Assembly: GCF_024713975.1 (NCBI RefSeq)
Contig: NC_091098.1
Span: 16,450,316-16,514,315 of the forward strand
Origin: Paralichthys olivaceus
Taxonomy: Eukaryota > Chordata > Actinopteri > Pleuronectiformes > Paralichthyidae
Direction of reading: 5' to 3'
DNA length: 64,000 nt
This document shows, one piece after another, positions 56,501 through 64,000 of the stretch (the first letter of the stretch is position 1; each line of letters starts with the position of its first letter). The notes under the pieces are model-generated. The model made no database searches, had not been told where the DNA came from, and saw nothing but the letters and a program-made list of their open reading frames with translations. Made by a program: the position numbers and the translations under genes.

Positions 56501-58326
56501 TAGCTTTAGACCCTTATCTCTCTGCTCCCCACTTTCACATGTAATCAGAAGACGCCCACACTAAGAACCTCTGCCTTCAATCTGTCCGCTGTTACCCTGT
56601 ACATGACGGGATACCTTAATTCTTATCTTCAAACCATCTTCGTCCATTTCCATTGCTGTCACCGGGACCACTATCTTGACTCAGAACTCTTTTCCCTTTT
56701 GCTTTCCTATTACAACGTGATTTCATCTCAGTCCAATCTTCCATACTTCCCTCACTGCAGAACCCCCCCACACCCTGACATCTGCAGATCATTCACAGAC
56801 CCTCTTTGGGCTTTTTAGTATCTTTACAACTCACGACTCTTTCAAGACTTTACACTCGACTCCTGCAGTCAAACTCCGGCGGCCATGTTGTGGAGGATCG
56901 TTGACAGCCAATCAGCTGCAGCCCTGCAGGTGCGTAAAGTGGAAACGTCACCTGCGCACAGAAGCGTCACCGCGTGGCAACCCCACCCCACCCCACAGTA
57001 CTTTCATATCAATCCGCCAAGGTGAGATGGCACTTGTTTGGTTGGTTTACGCCCCAAAACACAACCATGACATTTAAAGTGACAAAATTCAAGAAGTTGG
57101 AAAGCTTTTTTTTTTTCGCTCGTTGAATTAGTAAACGTAGATTTGGATGTGTGCCATTCACTGCAGATCATGATCTTAGGTGAATAAAATAGATCCCCTT
57201 AAGTCTAGCAATCAAAAACTAAGAACACAAGTGTGGGGCCAGTTTAGAGAGAAGGAGAAGATGAGTTTAAGTATTTACCATCTCTAAAACCAGATTGAAA
57301 AGAAAGTTTTTATTCACAGAAGCCTTTCACTTAACCATTTTACAATATATTTTCTTATTTTACACATTTCTATCTACTGTATTTGTATCCATAATATTAT
57401 TCAGATTTGTCTTTTCATTTCTGTACATATTTGTATCCCTCTCACTTTTTTCACACTTTATGATCTCTATTAGTTTGCTTGTTAATTGTTTTGATCCCTG
57501 CTTTCTGATTTAAATTGATTTCTTTAAATTCTGTCTCAGGGTTGTTTTTCTTATGTCCTGGTACAGAAGCTTGAATCCACATCTGTGTATGAAATGTGCT
57601 TTATCAGTAAAACTAGTCAGACCTGGACTAGTAGAGCTGAACCTGGAGCATGGATAAGCTAAGCAGCTGCCAGAGGGCCTGGTAGCCACCAGGGGTCTCT
57701 CTTTAGCTTTGTTGATATTAGTCAGTTAAACTATATAAAGCTCCACCAATCAATATTTACATATTGACAATGGATCAAATGAGTCAATCCTCCTGCACAC
57801 AAACAAGGATGCAAATGCACAGACCATATGTGTGGGTTGTGTTTTCCTGTGGTCACATCTTTGCCTCAGTTTGTTCGAATTTGCATCAACTTGTGACTTT
57901 GTATCTAACTGCACACAAAATTAGATTTTTCGTCTTCATCACATGTTAACACTCAGTCAGTGATTAGTGATTGTTGTTGTATGTATTTAGATTGGGGGGT
58001 GTCCTGCTTTCAGATATGTCCTTTGGGGCCCTTTTCTTTTCTTTACTTTACTTTGATTTTAATCAAAGTGCGTCAGTATTTAATCTAGACCTGGTGTTGT
58101 TGTTGTTGTGTTTCCAGCAAACCAAAACTAATTTCATCATAATATGCTGAAAAATTTGCAAGACAATAACTGATTTTTATAAAGATATTAAAGCGTAAAG
58201 TCTTTAGTTTTTTATTCTTATTATTTCATGATACCTCTATGTCCTCCAGGGTGCTATGGCAAAGAATTTGGTCCCAAGGGATATGGGTACGGAGCAGGCG
58301 CCGGGGCATTGACGCTCACTAAGTAG
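53185..58326 (+). CDS. csrp1: csrp1-like cysteine and glycine-rich protein, two LIM domains, 194 aa
   Basis: CSRP proteins are small actin- and alpha-actinin-associated LIM adaptors that also shuttle to the nucleus with SRF/GATA factors in muscle. Coding exons are 53185-53293, 53598-53769, 53854-53983, 54059-54155 and 58250-58326 (stop TAG). Phases fit throughout and give 194 residues, the usual family length. LIM1 uses C9, C12, H30, C33, C36, C39, C57 and C60; it is followed by the Gly-rich, basic [12 protein letters not shown] segment (62-73). LIM2 uses C119, C122, H140, C144, C147, C150, C168 and C171, and is followed by [12 protein letters not shown] and [14 protein letters not shown]2 has H-X3-C instead of the usual H-X2-C (WHKLGCFSC). 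The N-terminus MSYGGGDKC differs from mammalian CSRP1. Assignment to csrp1 rather than csrp2/3 rests on the adjacent phlda3 and nav1. The exon with the start codon begins at 53161 after TTGCAG. Confidence 0.92.
53506..53597 (+). repeat. (GTCT)n(TG)n tract that contains the csrp1 exon 2 acceptor
   Basis: About five TCTG units followed by about 35 TG units, ending directly in TGTGTAG, the 3' splice site of csrp1 coding exon 2. No conventional pyrimidine tract separates repeat and splice site. Confidence 0.95.
54156..58249. other. csrp1 last intron (4.1 kb)
   Basis: Bounded by AAAG/GTAAAA and TCCTCCAG. Holds an L2-type tail at 55305-55387, a (CA)n cluster at 55609-55668, a long pyrimidine-rich stretch at 55930-56820 and a short GC-rich block with CCAAT at 56870-57020. 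No supported coding exon. Confidence 0.6.
55305..55387 (+). repeat. L2-type LINE/SINE 3' tail with ATGTAA repeats
   Basis: GTACGTCGCTTTGGACAAAA and GCGTCTGCTAAATGACTAAA are followed by (TGTAAA)n. This is the conserved 3' end shared by L2-clade LINEs and their SINE partners in fish. Further diverged sequence may extend upstream to about 55190. It is within the last csrp1 intron. Confidence 0.8.
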
Positions 58327-58634
58327 AGGCCACTGGGATCTCCTCCAGCCTGACTGATTTCCAGAGAACTATACTACTGCCTTCTTCCTGCAGGGAGCAG
58401 ACTACTGCCAGTCTACATGCACCTGACTAACACATGATTTATTTAAAGGCTGCATTATAAACCTACAGAAGAAAATGTAACACCACTGGAGTCACATTTA
58501 AAGATAATGATCATTTGTGCTGTTGACACCACATTTAATTCTGAGTTTCATATCTGTTGAAATTGAATTGGTGATTTGTACTTTCTGCAAGTGAATGGTA
58601 TCTTCTTATTGTGGGACTGTTTTCCTCTCTGCAA

Positions 58635-58640
58635 ATTAAA
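58635..58640 (+). terminator. csrp1: Variant poly(A) signal ATTAAA of csrp1
   Basis: ATTAAA lies about 310 bases after the csrp1 stop codon, in an AT-rich stretch followed by a T/G-containing downstream region. It is the first plausible polyadenylation hexamer in the 3' UTR; no AATAAA was found before it. Confidence 0.5.
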
Positions 58641-59094
58641 TTTCTTTCACAGACAATTTATAAAAATTATGAAATGTGTTCCTGTGTGTATGTGAGGAGC
58701 AGTGGGGTAAATTACTTTGGCAGGTGAGGGTTGTGTGATGAAGTTTGAAGAAATGGCACATGCTCATTGTTTCCATGCCTCACATCACTGTGACACATCA
58801 CATCATAGGTGCGTCCAGTACCTTGCAGTTTCACTCCACCCACTGAGCTCATCTTCCACATTAGAGCAGATGTGAATTGTGATGTGTGAGGATGCTATTC
58901 TTCACATTCAAGGGTGACTTCAAAGAGACTTTAAATGCCATCATTTAGATTTCCATTCGCACAGTGTGGCAAATTCCAGAGTGTTTGGAAGTGAGTTACT
59001 AAGAAGTAACCAGTTTCTCCCCTTAATTTGACTTTAACCTTTCTTCCAATTAGTTTCAGACATGTCCACCATTATTTCAGGGTGTATAGGTCTG

Positions 59095-59120
59095 TATATA
59101 TATATATATATATATATATA
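59095..59120. repeat. (TA)n microsatellite
   Basis: About 13 TA units. Confidence 0.9.
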
Positions 59121-59449
59121 GGATTTCTGTCCTCATTGACTGAACAAATTAAATTGTTTCCACACATAACAGTAAGAACTAACTGATTAGTCATCGAGCT
59201 TCTGCCTGGCCCAACAAAAATATTTCTTCCCTGCACTTTGTTTCTCCCTCACACACTCAAACACAATAACATCTGACTTCACTATCCACTACCAGCCTCC
59301 CACTCACGTCCCAGCTCTGAGAAAGAAACAGCAGAATACAACTTGACACAAACAATCCAACCCAATTATTTATTTTAGCTCATAGATTTTAAGATCTTTT
59401 TCCAGTCAACACTGACCTTCTCAGGAACATTAGAGAGCAAAGAACTGTT

Positions 59450-59690
59450 TTGATGGTGCATAACTTCATTTCTGAGGCCTGTATAGGGTGAGGGGCAAGA
59501 AGGGAATTGTGGTTAGGTGGTCAAAATCAAGTCCCTATGTGAATTTTAGGATGAAGACCTGTTTTGGGATTTAGGTTAAGGTTAGTGTTAAGTAAGTAAA
59601 CAAAATGTAAGGTAATGTAATGTGCTCTGAAGTGTGTGTGCGTGTGTGTGTATTTGTTCTTGTATTATATTTGTGAAGACATTTTGGCAG
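59450..59690 (+). repeat. Second copy of the TTAGG-containing element
   Basis: 'tttaggttaaggttagtg' followed by (TG)n and then 'tttgtgaagacattttggc' echo the copy at 41180. Diverged; its position is upstream of the phlda3 promoter. Confidence 0.4.
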
Positions 59691-59747
59691 AAGACCTGTA
59701 TTTCTGCTTTAAATTCCCACTGTCTATATAATTTATTAAATGACTCT

Positions 59748-59748
<1 letters not shown>

Positions 59749-59782
<34 letters not shown>
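59749..59782. repeat. (CA)n microsatellite upstream of the phlda3 promoter
   Basis: About 16 CA units, about 105 bases before the candidate p53 element. Confidence 0.9.
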
Positions 59783-59784
<2 letters not shown>

Positions 59785-59887
59785 AGACACACACACAGGG
59801 GAGTGTCAGCCCGGATCTCGCCGTGCCGTCACCGGGAGGGGGCGGTAGTGAGCTCCAGTAGAGGGGGAGAAGGTCGCCAGAGGAGCC

Positions 59888-59907
59888 GGGCATGTTCAAA
59901 CATATCC
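59888..59907 (+). promoter_or_regulatory. Candidate p53 response element upstream of phlda3
   Basis: GGGCATGTTC followed with no spacer by AAACATATCC. The first half-site matches RRRCWWGYYY at 10 of 10 positions and the second at 9 of 10. It lies about 230 bases upstream of the phlda3 start codon. PHLDA3 is an established direct p53 target in mammals, so both motif and position make sense. Confidence 0.6.
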
Positions 59908-59939
59908 AGGCGGACCAGCCTGCCAGGCTCCACGGTTCC

Positions 59940-59965
59940 CTGTCATTGGCTCGGATTGGATTATT
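59940..59965 (-). promoter_or_regulatory. Two inverted CCAAT boxes in the phlda3 promoter
   Basis: GTCATTGGCTC and GGATTGGATT give two ATTGG cores about 10 bases apart, consistent with NF-Y-type sites in a GC-rich promoter between the (CA)n tract at 59749 and the start codon. They match the motif only; no functional evidence can be read from sequence. Confidence 0.4.
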
Positions 59966-60137
59966 CACACAGACTACATGAGAGCAGGCTGCTGCTGCCA
60001 TTTCCACAGCCACATCCATGTTGTTCTTTCTCCCTGAGGGACACACATCACTGATCATATGAGGGATGTATGTTTAACTGATTCATCCTGACGCGCACCA
60101 CTGCTGACCCTCTGAGACTTGGCTCCCCGGCGTGGCC

Positions 60138-60548
60138 ATGTCTCTCCCGGCCAAAGTGATGAGGGACGGGCAGCTGGAGAAGCGCAGCAGCGGGCTCCTC
60201 CAGCTGTGGAAGAAGAAGCGCTGCGTGCTCACCGAGGACGGACTGCGCCTGCACAGCTGCAAGGGCGGCAGCGACGACGCTCCGGACTCGAAAGCCAAGG
60301 AGCTCCGCTTCGAGCGCATGGTCACGGTGGACTGCGTGGAGTACAAGCGCGGGCTGGTGTACTTCACCGTGGTCATGGCCACAGGGAAGGAGATCGACTT
60401 TCGGTGTCCGCAGGACGGCACGGCGTGGAACGCGGAGATCGCGCTGGCACTGGTGCGCCACAAGAACCTAGAGGCGGTGCAGACCGGCAGGAACCGACAC
60501 CTGTCCACGGCTCACCTGGGCAGCACCGGGGAGGACGAGGAGCTGTGA
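60138..60548 (+). CDS. phlda3: phlda3, pleckstrin homology-like domain family A member 3, 136 aa
   Basis: PHLDA3 is a small, nearly PH-domain-only protein; in mammals it is p53-induced and competes with Akt for membrane phosphoinositides. The ATG at 60138 follows GTGGCC and gives 136 residues, against 127 in human. The PH fold is clear: GQLEKRSSGLLQLWKKKRCVL (residues about 11-31), ELRFERMVTVDCVE, VYFTVVMATGKEIDFRCP and WNAEIALALV, with the C-terminal QTGRNRHLST tail that favours PHLDA3 over PHLDA2. The basic loop residues after LEKRS and at WKKKR fit phosphoinositide contact. The coding exon ends four bases after the last sense codon at a GAG/GTAAAC donor, so a second, noncoding exon is expected, as in other PHLDA genes. 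GC content is high throughout. It lies downstream of csrp1 in the same orientation. Confidence 0.95.
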   Translation: MSLPAKVMRDGQLEKRSSGLLQLWKKKRCVLTEDGLRLHSCKGGSDDAPDSKAKELRFERMVTVDCVEYKRGLVYFTVVMATGKEIDFRCPQDGTAWNAEIALALVRHKNLEAVQTGRNRHLSTAHLGSTGEDEEL

Positions 60549-61105
60549 GGTAAACACATCTATTTATGAAGACACGTTAGACTGAGACTTTACTCAATGA
60601 TAGAGAACCCCAACAGTTCCACAAGGCAGTGTATCACACTCCCCCTGCTGGGATATCTCAGTACCAACTCCCTGACAGTTAAGCACATGACACACATCAC
60701 TCCTCAACACCTTTTTTTCAAGTCTCAACCAAGACATCAGAACCCCAGAGTGCAGCAGTGGTAATCTGCCCACTTTGTGGTTGGAGGGGTGCTAAACGCT
60801 GAACCAAGCCAGAGCGGTGATTGGATGGAGTGAAAACATCCAGTCTCCAGGGTGGCACATGACCCAGAGAGCTCAGGTTTCAATGCTAAAGGTTATTTTC
60901 AGACGGCACTTGAGTGTTTACATGTTCGACTGTTGGGTCAAAGTCATGTCAGTGTTCCCAGTACTATGGTCATTTGCCATAAATGCACCACAGTGTTCTT
61001 AAGACGCAAACTCCCTCTAACTTGAGGACATAATTACGATGCAATGTGAGCCTCCAAAATAACATCTGCCGGCCTCTCCCTCACCAGGCAGCCAAGTATT
61101 TTTAA

Positions 61106-61108
<3 letters not shown>

Positions 61109-61144
<36 letters not shown>

Positions 61145-61160
61145 ACACTCACACACACTA
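61109..61160. repeat. (CA)n microsatellite
   Basis: CA run with ACTCAC interruptions, in the phlda3 intron. Confidence 0.9.
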
Positions 61161-61541
61161 CTAAAGGCTACATCTACGTATGTAACTGGCATGTAGATAT
61201 ATGATTCTGAACTGATAAGACTGCCTCATATATTTGTTTTTAGCTTTTCAATATTCGGGATGACGTCAGTGGCATCACATGACAACAGTGTTATTTGTTG
61301 AAACTGGTCAGTGAAATCTCAAATGTTCATGAACGGCGCGTGTAAGTCTGAACTATGAGCTCACCGTCCAGGAATCCACAGCGATGCTTCCTTAAGAGAG
61401 CTGCAGTAGTCAAGTGCCCAAATTAACTCGGTGGCCATGGTAACAGCGTGATATAACTCACAACAAATGCACTTTGTAGGATGTCATCAGCCCATATTTT
61501 AACAACATTAATATTTCAAAAATCTGCTTCTCTTTGTCCAG

Positions 61542-62175
61542 CCTTTCTGTTCTCCTGGGTGTGGACCAGTCCGAGCGGAGAAGGGTGGAAGATGCCAGAT
61601 CCATCGGTGTGATTCTGTGGTGCAAGGCATGATGGGACATACATAGTGACCATCAGTGAATATGGATTTATGGAACAAGAGTTGCAGATACTCTTCTTGT
61701 ATTCCAAAGAGCTTACTCACACTCAAACCAAGCATAGGAATCCGAAATACTGTCAGCATGGATGTGTTTTTTTCTGTTGCGACCCAGTTGCTTGAGGTCA
61801 ATGTGGCGATCGCCGCATTAGGAAAGGAAAAAGACGGCGGTATCTGGACAGAAACCGAGGAGCCGGGACACTGTGTACACCTGTGCCTTGACGTCTCAAA
61901 CATGTGTTCTATCTTTTGGCCATATTCCCGCAGTAATTTCTGCCGAAGTAGGAGCCACTTTGTTTCTTCAGTCTTACTTTCAATGGAAACACTTTGGCTT
62001 TGAAAGGTTTTGATAGAGACTAAACAGATTCTACATGTTTTTCTAAAGTTGAACATGAAGATTCTAGCTCATATTTGTTGCACATTGTATTCTATATATT
62101 TGCAAAAACCATGCACAGTATTACATGTAAAAAAACAAGAAGATAAATAAATCTTTGCAGTTATCCCAAAGAGCT
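61542..62175 (+). other. phlda3: Candidate 3' UTR exon of phlda3
   Basis: A good acceptor (CTTCTCTTTGTCCAG) ends at 61541 and an AATAAA hexamer lies at 62146-62151, so this stretch can serve as the noncoding second exon that follows the donor right after the phlda3 stop codon. No supported ORF is present. An exon of this kind is usual in PHLDA genes; the exact boundaries are inferred. Confidence 0.45.
62146..62151 (+). terminator. phlda3: AATAAA poly(A) signal, probably of phlda3
   Basis: AATAAA in the context AGATAAATAAATC, about 600 bases into the proposed 3' UTR exon, followed by a T/G-rich stretch. Confidence 0.45.
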
Positions 62176-64000
62176 GATATTTTACTTGAGTCTGTATTTT
62201 TTGTTGACTGCTTTAGTTCTATACAGCGGAGTGTATCACGTCTGTTAGAGCAAAACAGCTGCAGTTTATTTTAGTTTCAGACCATTAATTGCTAAGCTCA
62301 TCTGTTTCCAGTTGTGGCGTAACCTTGCTGTTATAGCCTCTGGAAAATACACACACTCAGACACACACAGTGGACAGGACTAATGAGAAGCTCTGTGAGC
62401 CTGAGGCACATGTGCTCCAACATCCATCCTCTCATACACCTACAGGAGCTTATGTTTACACCCAGCATATAATACAGCAACGGCTGTGGATCAGCAGACA
62501 CTCCTTAGTGAGGAGTAGCATATATTGTTCATTCAGGCCTGTGTGTGAGTCAAGACAAGAATATAAGAGCCAGTGTACGAGCTGTGTGCGGCTGTGGAGC
62601 TCAGTGCAGGTCAGGGATAAAGGCCCAATTGTGTTGCAACTTCTCTCATTGCTGTGGAAAACCCCTAAGCTGGCCGCACCGAGTGAGTCAGCAAGAGATC
62701 AGGAGCGCTGCAGGGAGCAGAGATACCCTGTGATGGATCAATGTACCAAACCGTGTTTATGTGTGCGTGTGTAGGTAGGTGTGAATACATGGGATACTGC
62801 ATGTGAGGGAGACCTGTGGAGAAGCTTGATTGCATGCACACGCCTGTGGTTACCAGAGCTTGTGTGCCTGCACTCCTCAGTGGAATGTCCTCTCTAAACA
62901 CCATAACCTCTGTCCAGGGTTTCTGGTTTTCTTAGAAGATAAACACAGACACTGACCTGCAATTTTTTCATAAAGCAAAGGCCAGTCCAGGGTTGAATGT
63001 TTGGACTTGTTTTTATACTGATGTCACTGCAAATAGGACAATTGCCTGATTAGTTTATCAGTGTTTGTAGAAAGAGAAAAAGTGGGTGCATACTTCTTTG
63101 ACCAGGACTCAAGATAACTTTTCAAGGGCTTCAGCAAATTGACTTGCTGTTTCAGCGTTGCACCACTAGAGGCCCATCTCTCCCCTGTAAAGTGGAGAAG
63201 TGTGTGAGACACACCTCTCCGCGGTTTTCACATTTAAGGCTACATATAATCTATTTGCTTTAAGATTAAAGCTAAATGAGCCAATGTTTCAGTTATCCTG
63301 TGAATATAATGTTTTTATGAGTATGTGGATGTGTCTTTTTTACAACCGACAGTCTGTATACGGATGTACTTTAGCCTCCATATTTACTACATACATAATA
63401 CACCTGAAATACTGAATCACTGAACGATTTCTCTTCTCTGGAAAGTTTGAATTTGTTGAACCATCATGTGTCTTTTGTTTTTTTATGTGTAACATTCACA
63501 AAACATCTTCTGTTTAAAAAGGTTAAAGACAAAAAATCTTGGCCTAAAAACTTTGACAAGTTGAAAATATATATAAGATATATAAGCAACAAAACAAGAA
63601 CAGCCCTGTGTGCATATGCAGTAAAATTAAGTTAATATAATAAAGTCATAAATATTACATTATGGGAATTTGGTCATTACCTGTATTATACAACACAATC
63701 ATTAATGTGCTCAGTACTTGTTGATGTATCTTTTATGGCGGTGGCCAAACTACCATATGACATCATCGCAGTTGTAAAAAGCATAATGGAAAAATAAGCT
63801 CTGACCACCTAACACCATAAAATGTCAACAGTAAAAATACCTTGAGCTTTTGATTCAAATTTCTAAATTATGTATCAGATACAAAGAAATGTAATCATTA
63901 AAATTATCCAATTACTTTTTGTAGTTGAAAATAAACCACATTAAGAAAACACTATTGTGAATAGTTTCTAATCAGTTCTTTGACCATAAAAGTTGCTATT
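62176..64000. other. Downstream of phlda3: nothing recognised
   Basis: No exon, tRNA or known repeat recognised. In the mammalian order a troponin I gene follows PHLDA3, but no troponin-like coding segment is visible before the end of the window. Confidence 0.5.

Noticed and set aside
55930..56820. Pyrimidine-rich ORFs in the last csrp1 intron
   Set aside because: Low-complexity composition, no domain and no splice signals that fit csrp1.
60048..60508. Long minus-strand ORFs opposite phlda3
   Set aside because: They are antisense shadows of a GC-rich, strongly conserved PH-domain exon and have no domain of their own.

Overview
The window is vertebrate nuclear DNA, almost certainly from a teleost fish. 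The genes are multi-exon with GT-AG introns, most of the sequence is intronic or intergenic, long (CA)n/(TG)n microsatellites are very dense, and typical teleost dispersed repeats are present (a tRNA-type SINE, an L2-type LINE/SINE tail, a decayed Tc1 transposase, several MITE-like families). No bacterial-type operons, tRNA or rRNA genes or CRISPR arrays were seen.

Four protein-coding genes can be supported. On the minus strand, positions about 41100 down to 8562 hold the 5' part of nav1 (neuron navigator 1). Five coding exons were recognised from human NAV1-like sequence and matching splice phases, plus a tiny first coding exon. Two alternative 5' ends converge on the same downstream exons: a distal start near 40804 followed by exons at 35468-34592 and 33712-33621, and an internal start near 23161. 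Both feed exons 10419-10317 and 8894-8562. The AAA-ATPase end of the gene lies beyond position 1.

On the plus strand, 45355-49064 is an eight-exon gene for a HECT-only E3-ligase-like protein of the fish G2E3-like type (408 aa). Positions 53185-58326 encode a two-LIM-domain CSRP protein (five coding exons, 194 aa; csrp1 by synteny). Positions 60138-60548 encode phlda3 (136 aa, single coding exon). The order nav1 (divergent) - csrp1 - phlda3 matches what I recall of human 1q32.1, which supports orthology; the HECT-like gene sits in between as an extra.

The most interesting points are: the nav1 alternative-promoter arrangement and its phase logic; a near-perfect p53 response element about 230 bp upstream of the phlda3 start codon; a long (TG)n tract running directly into the 3' splice site of csrp1 coding exon 2; a one-residue insertion in the zinc-ligand spacing of the second csrp1 LIM domain; and nested repeat insertions in the introns of the HECT-like gene. 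Positions 1-8561 and 62160-64000 hold no gene that I can recognise.
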